Part shown: piece by piece, positions 36,277-49,853 of the stretch | Layout: each line of letters begins with the position of its first letter | Numbering within the stretch: position 1 is the stretch's first letter | NCBI GenBank assembly: GCA_015956445.1 | Contig: WIUZ02000016.1 | Coordinates: 124,001 to 188,000, forward strand | Length of the DNA stretch: 64,000 nt | Reading direction: 5' to 3' | DNA from: Thelephora terrestris | Taxonomy: Eukaryota > Basidiomycota > Agaricomycetes > Thelephorales > Thelephoraceae | Position numbers and translations under genes: made by a program | The notes under the pieces: model-generated | Seen by the model: the letters and a program-made list of their open reading frames with translations, nothing else | Databases searched by the model: none | Told to the model about the DNA's origin: nothing

Positions 36277-39200
36277 ATGGGGCTCCCAGCAGTTTTGTTG
36301 GGCCTCGCGCCCATGATAACACTAACTCTCGCAGCCCCATACAACGGGACTTACGCCGGATACAACTTAAACACTAACCAAAACGCCCAATCGCCATTGG
36401 ACTATGACACCAATTTCGTGCCGAGCAACTACCATCCATCACCAGCTAACTGGCGCATTCCGTTCTACACGGTGCTGATGGACAAGTTTGCAGACGGTGA
36501 CCCGACCAACAACGATTTCTTTGGATCCCCGTTCGAGTGGGATTGGAGGGAGACGAATCTTAGGTTCGGTGGAGATCTTGCCGGATTGGAGTCAAAGTTG
36601 GACTATCTGGCTGGCATGGGGATCAAGGCGATTTTCGCTTCTGGTACTCCTTGGATCAACATGCTTTGGCAAGCCGACGGTGCGCCCATTTCCACCCCAC
36701 TTGCCGTCCCCCAACTCACGTTCGCGTTTTCAATGTTGTTTTTTCTCAATACCGCCCATATCAATGTGGATTCTGTGACGGCTTTTATCACGCCCGGCGC
36801 CGGTGGCTTAATACCATGACGTATCCTTTCTAGGTTACTCTCCTCTGGACCTCACTACCCTGGATCCGCACTGGGGTCAACGTGATGAATGGCGTTCGAT
36901 GATTGACGCCGTTCATGCTCGTGGGATGTACTATGTCGTGGATTCTACTCTTGCTACGATGGGCGGCCTGATCGATTGGAAAGGGTGAGCGCTCAATACA
37001 ATTAATTGCCTTTGTATCCCCCAGCTAGATGCGTCCCGTTCTCAGGTTCGAGAACGACACTGCCCCATTCAATGTTGAAGAGTATGACGCAGTTCTCAAG
37101 AAGCACAAATACTTTCCCTGGGACTTTTACGAATACAAGGACTTCTCGGTACGATATTGTTTCTGGTTCTTCGGCACACTTCACAGCTTTCGGACCTCGA
37201 TTCGCTGACGAGAAAACAATGATATTAGATCGACAATTCAAGGAACGCATCATGTGTCTTCCCCACTTTCTATTCGGAAGATGGTACAGTCCTGAATGAT
37301 CCGGCTGCCACCATCCCTCGAGATGGATGCAAGGCCTCTGACTTTGATCAATACGGAGATCTTGGAGCCTCCAATGCACAGCCCGATTGGATTCGCCAAC
37401 TAGCCAGGTTCGATATACAAGATCGCGCGAGAGAGTGGCAACCACGTGTCTTGGAGAGGCTTATCAACTTCTCATGTCTCGCCATCAAAGCTCTCGATTT
37501 CGATGCCATCCGTATCGATAAATCTACACAGGTCACTGTCGATCCCATGGCAACCTGGGCTACGGGAGTCAGAAAGTGTGCTGCGGACATGGGAAAGACG
37601 AACTTTTTCATCAGTGGCGAGGTCACCGGTGGGAACACATTCGGTTCACTTTATCTGTGAGACTGCGGGCGCTTTGTTCTAGAAATTACGTACATACTCA
37701 TTGCGTCTGCTTCAGTGGTCGTGGCCGACAACCAAATCAACGACCCCCGAGTTTGGAGGGCGCGATCAACGTCACCTCGAACGACAACCAGTTTTTCCTT
37801 CGGCCTGCCAGGAACAACGGCATTGATGCGGATGCATTCCACTATTCCATCTATCGCTCTTTCCAGAGGTTCCTTGGATTGGATGGTAACATTCAAGTCG
37901 GGTATGACACCCCTGTCAATTTCGTCGACGCTTGGAACACGCTCCTCGTTCAAAACGATTTTATCAACGCCGGTACCGGAGAGTTCGACCCGAGGCACTT
38001 GTACGGTTTGAGCAACTTCGATGTCTTCCGATGGGATGGGTTGGTCAACGGGACTCAGAGGAGCTCCCTTGGGATGTTCATCGCGAGTTTGGCAATGCCT
38101 GGCTCGCCTCTGGTTAGTCCCCCCCTGTTTCTTTTAGAGTGGTCGCGTTCTTTGTAAGCTGATATGATTGGGATGCTTAGGTATACTACGGCGAGGAGCA
38201 AGGTCTTTATTTGTTCGACAACACCGATAGCAGCTATCTCTTCGGGTGAGTGCACGACCATGGATCAATTTTCCTCGGGCGCTGATATTTTCACCAGTCG
38301 TCAAGCTATGCCTTCAAACAAGGCCTGGCAACGCCACGGATGCTACCACCTTGGTTCGGATGCAATTTTCGATTTCCCGCTCGGAAAGGCTCTGCTTGGA
38401 TGTCAAGACGACTGGAACTCGTTGGATCACTTTGATCCCACCGCTGACGTCCGCCGACTCTACAAGCAGTTCTTCGACTTACGTGTGGCTTATCCGGCCC
38501 TCAACGACGGATTTTCCCTCGTGCAAAACGGGAATTTGACTCACGAGGATTTCTTGCCGTTTTCAAGCGGTACCCCGACGGAGAGAGGCTTATGGAGTGT
38601 TTCAAGAGGTGGCCTCTCACCACTTCAAAACTTCACCTACAATGACACCGTGTGGCTGCTTTACACCAACGAAAACACCACGGTTTCCTACGACGGTGGC
38701 TGCACGACATCCTCTGGCATCGCAGGTCCCTACCAAGGCAATACGGTCGTCAGGAATTTGCTCTACCCTTTCGAGAGCTACACTCTGGGATCTTCCAACC
38801 AATCATTTCTCTCCAACGGAGGGTCTCCATACTTCGGATGCATCGAATCGATCACCATGCAACCCTACGGTTTTAAGGCTCTTGTCCCCACGACCAACTG
38901 GGTCGCGCCCGTCCCCGCCCTCACCGAGTTCATTCCCGGGCACGATGCTCGAATCGAAGTCGACGACAACAGCACGAACCCGAACAGCACTGCCATCCGA
39001 ATTGAATTCTCGGATTTGATGGATTGCAACAGTGTCACGCAGTCGATGAATTTCACTTTGGCTTCGTCGGGAAAAGGTTCCACCCCTTCTGTGAATGTGG
39101 ACTCGATCCAGTGCCAGACAATTCCAGACGATGAAGTCACACCCACGGATGTTCTTGGAGCAGCGCTTTCGAGGTGGTTCTGGAGTGGAACGATCGAGAA

Positions 39201-42200
39201 CGTTGCAGATGGAATCTTGACGATCACGATCGATAACCCACAAAATCAAAACGGACTTGGCACGGGGGTAAGTTATATTTCCATTGACGGGGTTTGCGGA
39301 GGCGGGTCCTGACATTTGTCCGTGTTCGTGTGATCAGGCTACCGATAGCCTCCTCGTTCGAAAAGGCAAGACCGATAACGTTATGGTATTCCCCAACTCC
39401 GACTACGACGGGACAGCACTTTCCGACAACGGCGATAACCTCGTATTTACGCACCGGGCGTTCGGAGCCGAGAAGTTGAGGTATAGCGTTGACTTTGGGA
39501 AGAGCTGGTCTGATTGGAGGAACTGGGAAGATACTACCGCTATCCCTAAGTCGGAGTTTCAGAACAAGAAGTTCTTCTGGAAGGGAAACCACGTCATCAT
39601 GAACTGTGAGTCCTCAGTATCTCTAGTCAAAGAAAGTGTATATGAACCCGTACCACTTTTCAGATTGGGCGAAGGCCGCCAGCTCTGCTGCCACCGTCGT
39701 ACATGCCGACTACCAGTACAATATACCCCGCCGTGTCCCACGGTTACTGGCTCGAGGAGTGTTCAATCGAATGGGACTCGATTCGGATGTTCCCTCGACG
39801 TTCACGCATACCAGTGATGGGAAGTGGGAGCTCAACATCATGGCAGGGTGGCCCTCGCCTATCCAGCTTAACGTCTATGACTTCGATGATTACTTCTACG
39901 GCGATGCTGATGGTGACGGCGTGCTCGATCGACTCCCCCCAAACTCTGTGGCTGTCAACTTTCTCAACGTGCCCGCCCCGCCCAAGCCCCACCTCTCATG
40001 GACTCTGATCGTCGACGACTTGACTATGAGCTGGAGTCTCCGGCCTAGAGGTTATCAGTTAACCAGCGCCATCGTCTACGGTCTCCTCCTCTTCATCCCC
40101 TTCCTCACCGCCCTTCTCGCCACATTCATATTCATGACAACGCACTATGGCATCAAGTTTAACAAGTTTGGTGTCATCACTCAGGGATACAAATCAGTCA
40201 GCAAAAACGACGACGGCGAGAAGACCATCGGAGAGAAACTTGGTTTATCGAGTCACAAGCAATCGGAGTCAGTTGGTTGGCTAGAGAGCAAGAGCAGGAG
40301 AAGAAAGGTCTTGATCGCTACCCTCGAATACGAGATCATCGATTGGAAGCTCAAGGTCAAGATTGGAGGTCTCGGTGTCATGTCGAGTCTGATGGGCAAG
40401 TCGATGACGGACGTTGATTTGATTTGGGTCGTTCCAAAGGTCAAGGATCTCATATACCCACCTGGCGAGCCGCTCGACCCAATGGAGGTTATCATCTTCG
40501 GAGAGCCTTACCTCGTCGAGGTCCAGAAACACGTGTTTGGCAATATCTCTTATGTCATTTTGGATTCCCCAGTGTTCCGCGCTCAAACCAAGTCCGACCC
40601 ATATCCCGCTCGCATGGACGACTTGGAGTCGGCGATTTTCTATTCGACTTGGAATCAAGCCATCGCCGCAACCGTCAAACGGAACCCGGATATCGACATC
40701 TACCACATCAACGATTACCACGGTGCCCTCGCGCCTATTTACTTGCTCCCCAAGGTCCTCCCAGTTTGTTTGTCCCTCCATAACGCCGAGTTCCAGGGCC
40801 TGTGGCCGCTCCGCACGAAGGAGGAAATGAAGGAAGTCTGCTCCGCGTTCAACATCAGCAAGGAACATTGCACTAAGTATGTTCAATTCGGAAACGCTTT
40901 CAATTTGCTTCACGCCGCCGCTTCTTTCATTTCGGTCCATCAACACTCTATCGGTGTGGCCGGTGTGTCGGACAAGTACGGCAAACGATCTTGGTCTCGC
41001 TACCCCGCTCTTTGGACCCTCAAGCACGTTGATTCCTTGCCCAATCCAGACCCCAGTGATCTCGAGGCGTTGGACGCGAAACCTGTTTCCACGAAGAATG
41101 TGAAGATAGATCAGGACGCAGAGGCCAAGCGACCGGAATTGAAGAGACAGGCTCAGGAGTGGGCACATATTGCGCAGAATCCAAACGCTGACCTTTTCGT
41201 GTTTGTCGGTCGATGGTCGAAGCAGAAGGGTGTCGATTTGATTGCGGATATTATGCCTGCTATGTGAGCATTCAAGCTTTTCATTCGATGCTGAACATCA
41301 GATGCTAATTTGTCTCTTTTCAGGCTCGAGAAGTACCCATCGATTCAGCTCATTGCTGTCGGACCGGTGATTGATCTGTACGGAAAGTTCGCCGCAGAGA
41401 AGCTGGCTCGTCTGATGGAAATCTACCCGGAACGCGTCTTCTCCAAGCCCGAGTTCACTGCTCTGCCCCCCTACTTGTTCAGTGGGGCCGAATTTGCTTT
41501 GATTCCCTCTCGTGATGAGCCGTTCGGTCTCGTTGCTGTCGAGTTTGGTCGTAAGGGTGCTCTTGGTGTCGGCTCGCGGCTTGGTGGCCTTGGTCTCATG
41601 CCTGGTTGGGTGGGTGTGGTTGTCACATGTTATTCTACGTGTTTGCTGACGCGTCTCTGTAGTGGTTCCCTGTGGAGTCCACTTCGACGGAGCACATGTT
41701 ATCTCAGTTCAGGAAGACGATCAAGAAAGCGATCGAGTCTACCCCGAAGGAGCGACAGTTGCTGCGTGCCCGTTCAGCCGTACAACGTTTCCCCGTTGTG
41801 GAGTGGCGTCAACGTACAGAGGATTTCCACAGGAGGAGTATTCATGCTAGCCGTCGGCATGCAGGGCCGGATGCCTGGAGGGAGTCGGATGGAGATACAC
41901 GTGGAATCTTGCCGATTCAGCATGTCGGAGATTGGGATCCCGTTTACCTAGCAGAACCGCTTCGGCCGCCTTGGGGGGACCGTGAAAGTCCTTTGAGCAG
42001 TCCTACTTTGCGCAGTGCGGATGGTAGCCAAGACGATCTTGCTACTGGGCAACCCCTTCTGACACCAATTTCGCACCGACAATCGATCACTTCGGAGACC
42101 ACAGTGGACCCGAACTATCGTGACTCGATGGCTTCCCAACGACAATACAACACCTTCTTGGAGAGGGCAAACCGTCAAATCGCCCAGCAGAGCCAAAATA

Positions 42201-44297
42201 TCCCGGACCCATTCCTAGGCCGGTCTCGGGCTTCGTTTGGTGAGAGACCCTACAGTCAGTACTCTACGAGTTCAAGGCTTTCGTCTGTGGAATCGATTGG
42301 GACTCTTGCCGATGAGAAGCAGAACTCGCCCTTGAACAAGGCTATTGACACGGTAAGGGTCGATTGCTCTGGTACGCGTTGATCATCCTCGCTGATGGTG
42401 TCTCTACCACGACCAGTTCACGGACAAGGATGGTTACGTGACCGCCGAATTTGTTGACAGGTTGCAAGTTCTTGACGCCAAGAACTCTCAAGATGAGCTA
42501 TCCATAGAGAAGTTCTTGACCAAGAGCGAGGGGGCATTCTTCGACAAGGTTAAGGAGGATAAGCGGATAAGCGCGACGAGCTTGAGGTCTCATCGGCGCT
42601 CGTACTCTCATTCGGACGCGCCCCGGTCTAGTTTCTACTCGTCGACGCCTGATCGTGAGTGTCAGTTTCGTGTTGCTGATCGGCTCGTATTCATGTTTTC
42701 GCCCAAGCTCCGTTCTTTGTTGATGAAATGGGGATGATCAGCGGTGGTGGTGATGCTAGCACCGTAGTGACCATTCCGTCTAGGTTGCAGGTGTTCTTGT
42801 CCCGAGGGTTCTTTGGCTGGCCGTTGTATAGTATTATCTTGGCATTTGGACAGGTTGGTTTTCCCTTTTTCGTACGCCCAGGATGTGCCGTGACAATCGA
42901 TTATTCCACAGATGTTGAGCGCGACCAGCTACCAGATAGTCTTACTTTCTGGTTCTAACGGGCAGATTGATGTCCAGCTGTATATCATCGGCGCGGTGTT
43001 CTTTGGCGCTTCTGTCATTTGGTATTTGTTGTCCCGTTTCAAGCCTTCGATCTGGGTCCTTTCCCTCCCTTGGTTCTTCTTCAGTGCCGCCTTCTTCCTC
43101 ATCGGACTTCCCTACATCAGCAAGACATTTCTCCCTGCACACGATATCCTCTCCTCAGCTGCAACTTGGGCATATGCCGTGGCATCCGCCGCAGGTTTTG
43201 CCTTCTTCAGTCTCAACTTTGGTGAAGAGGCCGGGGCTGCCACGCAAGTATGGATCCTTCGCGCTTGTATCGTCCAGGGTTCGCAACAGATCTGGGTTAC
43301 GGCGCTCTGGTACTGGGGCGATAAGCTGAACAACGCAGTGCCTGGAGTATTCTCCCCTTGGTGGATCGTTTGCATCGTTTGGTTGCTTTCGGCCTTGTGT
43401 TTTTTGTTCATGATCTTTTTGCTGCGTGGGCTCCCCGGTCGGTCGCTCATCTGTGAATTCGTGTGGGGTCGTGATCATTGGACTAACCTCGAACGCAGAG
43501 TACTACCGCCAGACGCCCCCGGGGGTTCCTAGCTTCTACCGCACGCTGTTCCGTCGTAAGCTGGTGCTGTGGTTCCTTCTCTCGTTGGTATTGCGCGATT
43601 ACTGGCTCAGCGGGGTGAGTGCCGCTGGTTATCTGGCATGTTGACACCTAACCACGTCTTTTATAGTCTTACGGAAAGAGCTGGTCATTCTTGTGGGATA
43701 ACGAGCTTGAGGAATGGGAAGTTTTCATCCTCATCGTTGCCTTTTTCATTGGTGTTTGGGCCGCTCTCCTCGCATTTCTCACTCGGTTCAGCAAGATTCA
43801 CACGTGGTTCCTTGCGATTTTCGCAGTTGGTATCGGCGCTCCACGCTGGTGTCAGGTAAGCAGCATTTGAGCATGGGGATCCTCAGGGCTCACTGGCTGT
43901 GACGCAGATGCTCTGGGGTGTTTCCTCTGTAGCCTTATACCTTCCATGGGCAGGCGTCGCTGGGCCTTGGATTAGTGTTTCATTGTGGCTCTGGTTGGGA
44001 GTCCTCGACGCCGTTCAGGGTGTCGGTTTGGGCATGATCCTCCTTCAAACCCTCTCGCGTCTTCACGTCTGCGCTACCCTCGCTTTCTCCCAGATGTTGG
44101 GCTCCGCCGTCATCATTGCAGCCAGAGCGACCGTTCCTCGAAAACAGGTGTTCCCAGACTTCGGTCTGTGGGACGCCGGGGAAGGGTTCAAACACAGCCC
44201 GCTCGCATCGGTGCCATTCTGGATCGCGTTGGTGTGTCAGATCATTATCGTTGTTGGGTACTTTTGGTACTACCGAAAGGAGCAGCTGGGTGCGTGA
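36277..44297 (+). CDS. ags1: cell-wall alpha-1,3-glucan synthase (GH13-like + GT5 + multi-pass membrane domain)
   Basis: Makes the alpha-1,3-glucan of the cell wall at the plasma membrane. About 18 exons give roughly 2,340 residues, the usual size. A signal peptide ([20 protein letters not shown]) precedes the extracellular amylase-like domain, with [11 protein letters not shown] (nucleophile Asp), [11 protein letters not shown] (acid/base Glu) and [10 protein letters not shown]. One membrane helix ([20 protein letters not shown], about 40065) leads to the cytoplasmic glycogen-synthase-like GT5 domain, with [41 protein letters not shown] and [20 protein letters not shown] serine-rich linker follows, then a C-terminal transporter-like region of many helices ([20 protein letters not shown] onward), ending RKEQLGA. 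No breaks were found. Splicing between 37149 and 37290 is unclear. Confidence 0.97.
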
Positions 44298-45610
44298 TGC
44301 CGATTACTGCAATCGTTTATATCTGACCTCTGTTGTGTGCGTTTTACAGCACGACCATAGAGTTGTTCCATACCTAGGACCTATTTACCTATTTATCCGG
44401 TCGCTTTCGTTTTCGTTATCTAGGATTCTTCGGTAGCTCATATCTTTTTCATGGACCTTTCCTTTCGCTGCTTTGTTTGTAGTAGATTTCCGCTCATGCG
44501 CCTCGTTTCATAACCGGACGATTTGAATTTAGGACAATTGACTTTGCTTCTTTTTCTCCTCAGACCAGCATTATCTTTGGCGTTTCATGCCTAGCTGTAT
44601 TTGCCATTTAAGTAAAAATCATAGCGCTTTGCGCACCTGAAGGTCTGTTCATTTTTCCGTCCCGGCGAGTGGGTCCCTCAAGTTCGAGACGCGACCGAAC
44701 ATGGGCATTGTTGTAAGTTGATACTCGTAAGTTTGGGGGTGTTGAGAGATGGAAAATCGCCACGGTGTAGAATGGGCGAGCTCATAACCTCGAATGACAT
44801 CGGGACCCTTCCCGGTCGTACCTGTTTCTTGCTTCGTCCACCGGCTTTCGCCGAAAGATCTCCATACCTCAATCCCGCGAACGAATCGCCGCAGGTCACT
44901 GGCACATCGAAGATCAGTCCTCCAGAGGTCGGATTATGTCTCCGAGTAGTTGAGTTGAAACATTGGGACACAAGTTGAGTCCCCTGAGCCAGATCGAAAA
45001 CGACTTTTCCCGAAGCGTGGAACCCACCCTGAAACATTCAAGTGGGGAACACCATCCCGAGAGATGGAGTCCCGTGACACGGTTCACGCGCGGTCTCGAC
45101 AGGCTGGACGGGGCCTCCTCCCCGTTGGCGACTTCCATAGGTCGCAGCTGGACGGAGGATCCTGCTTTATACAGGCGGATCACGTCCTCGCCCGTGGTTG
45201 AGCATGGGCGATGAGAGTCGATGTCATTAAAATAAACGATCCACAGGGCCTGCAAGAAGCCGGTAGTGCGTACAAGGGGTCCCAATACATTACAACGAAG
45301 AAAGGTGATCGGAGGGCATAGAGAAGGAGCTAGACTCGGAGGCATCAGTAGAACCATAACACTACAAAATCCTTCCGTGCTGAATCCAAGCAGGATGTTT
45401 GGGAAGGGTGAAAAGGAGAAGGGAAAACTGCGATTGGCTGTGTTCTGGATCGGTGGGACTGGAAGAAATGGCGGGACTTGGGCGCTGAGAAAATACAAAA
45501 CCGCGGGCACAGGAGAGGAAGGACACGGGTACCTGTCAAGGTCGACTGGTACGCATCTCGGATATCAGGGCGCCTGTTGAAGATTATTGACAACGTACGA
45601 ATTGGACTTT
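44298..45610. other. 3' region of glucan synthase and intergenic sequence
   Basis: The first 300 bp are T-rich and fit a 3' untranslated region. The remainder up to the end of gene F has a 198-codon minus-strand frame (44914-45510) with no recognisable motif, low-complexity composition and an overlapping frame on the other strand. I do not call it a gene. Confidence 0.5.
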
Positions 45611-48506
45611 TCACTGCTCCCCGTCCACTTCAAGCAATACCTCCTTTAGCTTTCCATACCATTCCTTCCTTATTCGTATGCCGTCTTCGTCTATATCTGG
45701 CTCCTGTTGCTTGAGGTATTCAAATCCTTGATCCAATTGCGCTAGAACTTGATCTAGTCGTTCGAGGAGGTCCTTCCTGTGGTGCTGCATCCCGATCCCG
45801 CGAAAGTCCTCCCGGATCGATACCTTCATCTCCTCAAGACCGCCACCATCCAAGTAACCCCACTCTGACCAAACTACAAGGAAGTATGACTTGAGAATGT
45901 CGACGTCTCCGAGTCCTCGGATGTAAACAACGACGTCCGGATGAGTTCCTTTGCGTCGTCCCCTGGACCAAGGTGGGAGAGAGGGCTGTTTCTTCAACCA
46001 CGCCCAAAGGTCAATGGGGATGTGTGGACGCAGGGACACAAAGGATGATATCTGCAGCATCGCATCAACCGTACACCAGCCAACTTCTTCCGTATATGGA
46101 AGCGCCAGAGCAGCCTCTGCCCACCCAGCGACTATTGCCCCATCAGCCCACTGGTCGTCCCAAGCTATAAAGGGTGACAGGAGTACAAGAGCTCGATTCA
46201 AGAACAAATTGCTCGACTGTCCGATCCACATCTTGATACACGGTTCAATATGACGCCACACGAGTTCTGAGACCCTGGAAACGTGTAGGATTGCATCGAC
46301 CACTATTTGCTGCTCGCGTTGCTCCAGATGGATTGCATATGGGAATAGCGCGTTGATGGCTTTGCGCTTCAAGAGGATTGGGCGTTGATCTGCGTCTACA
46401 ACCATGATTGCAAGCTTCTGAGTGATGAGGTTTAAGACCTGCTCTGCCCATGCGCTGGTTCTTGGTTAGAGATGCACATATCCATCAGGTTCGAACACAC
46501 CTCTGGTCCAAGCTCGTGATATTTAAAAGGTCGCAATCCAAGTCGATTGCGATGATCGTCAGGCAGCCGGCAATGACGGGCGCCGGGGGTGAAGGGTCCA
46601 TCGACAAGGAGTGGATTACAAAGCGAAGAATCCAACGGGGCACCTTTCTACGCCCCATCTGCTGATATTGTGCCCAGGACGCCTCGACCATAAGCTGCGT
46701 GAAGGCGATATGTTCCTGACTGAATGGACTGAAGTTGTCCCACGAGATGTTGCGATGGTTCCTGCCTTGACCGACCAGATCATCTATCATCGTCATCGTA
46801 GAATGGAATGGGAGATCCGTAAAATCAACCTCGGGAGGAAAAGTCATCCTGTAACGTCGGCGGAGGTCTGCCAGGGTATCCGAAGTTGGATCCGTAACCA
46901 AGAGCTGATGAAGAAGGAGAAAGAGACACCGGGCAGATACTGTCGCAAGCTGTTCTAACCCGCCCACAATCACCACTTTACGGTCGCTAAGGCCAACGCA
47001 CCCGACGAAGGCGTCGAAACAATCTGTGATGAGGGCAGGGAGGAAGCCGACGAGCTCCGAGGTCGTCGCGAGGTACTCCAAGGTTGAAAGACGAACCTGC
47101 TGGTCGAGCGATGTCTGTAACGTCCACGAAATGCAGCGCGAGTCCAACAAAGCTGGCAGCTGGTCAAATCTCCGCTCTGCAGGGGGATACTGCTGGTCAT
47201 ACGGCCTGCGAATGGGATGGTGAGTTCCAATGGGGAAAGTGGGCAACGTCCGAATCGCAGCTCGCCCGAGGCGATACGCGCCAATAAGAGATGCAACAGT
47301 GATGAATAGAATGCGGGTTGCCCTCCTGGGAGCATCTCTAACGGCTGAGGCACTCCAAAGGAGCAGGTGGCGAATGAGGTGCGCTCCGGATGTTTGAAAT
47401 GGACAGGTCTCGAAGGCCACCCCATAAGCGACAATGAAAAAGTAAAAGAGGATACCGAACGCGGTAGCGCCAAGGACAACCGACGCGACAGTGGCGTCGA
47501 CCTCCCAGAGATACCGGGAAAGGGCGCAGCCGAGAAGCAACAACGCAATCTGCAGCAGCGGTAATGGTTCCATCATTGAGCCAAAGTGCCACGCGCCAAT
47601 CCCATCAAGCTTTCGCTGTCGATTCTGGCAACGCTCGATAGCCGACCCTCGCACGCTCGATGCGTAACGGTTCAACCAGCGTTTGCCTAGCATCAAAAGG
47701 GATGCGGAACCGAGTGAAGCGGCGAGGCTCACGAAGAGGATGGCTTGGACTTGGACCATCGCGGGAGGAGGTCCAGTCTTTTGCGGGATGGTGGGTATAT
47801 CGTTTCCGAAGGTGGTGTTATCAATCTTGTAAACAAGGACGCGGAGAAGGGCGGCAGTTTCGGCGTTCGAATCGGGCCATAGTTGAGGGTTGATCCCAAC
47901 GATAAAGGCAGCGGTAACAGCAGAGAGTAGACCGGCCTTATACCCGAGTTAGCACGCATCCGACAGAACTTCAGGCTGGACTCACAAAGGTCAGGGTCGC
48001 GCCCAGATCCTCACTATATTCCTCGAGAAATTCCTTGTCGTACTCTTCAGCCACCTGGCGATATTTCTCGTAGAATCTGGCTCGCCGATCCTCTCGTATA
48101 AATGCCGTTTCCTCTCTCGAGCTGCGGGACGTCTCAACGATAGGCTGCTTAGCCGTGAAAGAGAACCTACTCGTCCACATATTGTCGAACGTTCCGTCCA
48201 TCATCCTTACCCTTCCACCTTGCTTCGGAGGTCTGTCTGCAGCTGAATGTCAGATGTGGAAGTATGGAACAACAATGAGGCAAACGAATCGTACACCGAT
48301 GGAAAGGTCTGGATAGAACTATCTGATCGACCAGATTTGCGACGCTTCTTGCCGTTCTGGTGACTCGCATCTCTCTCGTCCTCGCAGCCAGGCTGGTTTT
48401 CTTCGGCTGTCCGGCTGTGAATTTGAGCGGGAATGGAGTCAACGTGCGTTGCTGCGCGGTGATTTTAAACCTACGGGTTCTCTGAAACCTCCTCTAGGTC
48501 TGCCAT
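45611..48506 (-). CDS. DUF6535-family multi-pass membrane protein (gene F)
   Basis: Function unknown. The 32-nt first exon starts at 48506 (MADLEEVSENP), followed by RTAEENQPGCEDERDASHQN. Later exons give ARFYEKYRQVAEEYDKEFLE and the core AGLLSAVTAAFIVG, LLRVLVYKIDNTTFGND, VSLAASLGSASLLMLGKRWL, LLQIALLLLGCALSRYLWEV and VASVVLGATAFGILFYFF. After an intron near 46450-46490 the last exon runs open to the stop at 45611, with LNLITQKLAIMVVDAD, TEEVGWCTVDAMLQISSFVS and LGDVDILKSYFLVVWSEWGY. The large exon and the last exon have no breaks. The donor of exon 2 is changed (kkrrks region near 48340), so the exact N-terminal join is uncertain. The C-terminal module is most like that of H. Confidence 0.88.
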
Positions 48507-49853
48507 GAGCGGGGATAAGAAAGTGGTAGAGGATGATGACGGTAGGGATGAGAAAGTGGTAGGGGATGATAAGGGGAGGGACGATAGCCAGCATTTGAGC
48601 TGTCATCATATAGGCTCGTTCCCACGCAACCTCGTGTTCTGTGAGGCGTCGGCCTGGACCGAACCAAGTATCCTTTCCCAACGACGAAAACCGAGGGTGG
48701 TGAATCACCGAAGCGGATGTCATGGTTTTGTTGATAGGAAAGCCAGCAGCAGCCTGCCGTCCAGTGCAAGAGGATGCCAGAAGAGAGTCTCTCTCTCAAC
48801 ACAGAGCGCCCATTTTATCCGTACGACGCCCCAGATTCCCGGTCAGTACTTCAGTTGTTGAACTCAAAGTCGTTGAGCGTCACTGAGAAAAATGTGGTTT
48901 TCGCGTGAGCTGTCACAGGTCACATTTTGGTCACGGCGTCCCTTTCAGGATCATCGTGCATTATGATTATTCGATTCAATTTATTGGAAGTACTGGGTTG
49001 TTTCCCTCATCTTCCAACCTATATAGTCGACGAGCGGCATAGCCCATGCCCGTCACCATACAGATTATTCCTACCGAATCACGCTGTCCCAGCACACCTC
49101 GCATCCTTCGATTTTTTGCCCTCTCGTTCCGGGTTTCCCCCAGAAGTTCATCCATCTTCCATCTCGCAGTCTCAATTCCATCCGGTTGCCGTTCGACCCT
49201 GGCCTTCGCTGACGGTCATGGCAAACCGTGGTTCAAGAGGCACCTGAGATTGCTCAGTTGTACACGAACGATCGTAACCTGTACGCGCGAAAGCCGACGG
49301 AACGGGAGATCACTGCCAAGCAATCGGAACAAACGGTGCAATTGCCTGGCGATCTGACGGAGTGTTTAGAGAGGGCCTGTTATTTTGGGTCTCTCTCGCC
49401 CCTGGGGTGATCCGGGCTGACGCAAAGCAACTGGAAGGCTGGTTCGATCATTCGATGTGTACCAACCACTAATCCAACGGTGAGACAAGGGAGAGAAAAA
49501 AAATCCACCACCGTATAACGTTCAACAGATGTCATGTATATACGTCTACAAATGTCTTGCCTATCTATAAAAAAAATAACATTGCGGGGGTCTACAAGTG
49601 TTAGAATCCGATACAATCTCTCGTCAAGGGTGCGTAAATGGCACAATAACATTTGGAAAAAAAAAAAAAAAGCCGCCGTCCCAAAGCGTGCCCCGAGATT
49701 GGTGGAGAGTGGGGGGGGGGGGGAGCGCCCCGGGAATCGACAGCTTTTTTTTTTGCGCTCATATCTTGGCAGTGATACCGACACGGATGATTCTGTAAAG
49801 TCAATCAATCACTTAGTCATGGGTTTCCTTGCCCGGAATTAAAGCGATGAAAC
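48507..49853. other. shared upstream region of gene F; no gene recognised
   Basis: A block at about 48595-48690 (gctcgttcccacgcaacctc onward) matches the upstream regions of remnant D and gene C. A TATA-like tatatag at about 49020 precedes an ATG (49046) whose frame reads MPVTIQI and is then lost. A later frame (EAPEIAQLYTNDRNLYARKP, about 49230-49370) may be an exon of an unidentified gene. The evidence is too thin for a gene call. Confidence 0.45.
49657..49754. repeat. cluster of homopolymer runs (A15, G13, T10)
   Basis: Within 100 bp lie an A run (49657-49671), a G run (49711-49723) and a T run (49745-49754). They sit just past the stop codon of the HAK gene, in its 3' flank. Such runs mutate quickly and are also prone to sequencing error. 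Confidence 0.85.

Noticed and set aside
44914-45510. 198-codon minus-strand open frame between glucan synthase and gene F
   Set aside because: No motif, biased composition, overlapped by other frames and no sensible neighbours by splicing; probably chance.
49046-49370. MPVTIQI start suggesting a known fungal family
   Set aside because: The frame is lost within about 20 codons and the later exon-like frame has no recognised motif; naming a family would be a guess.
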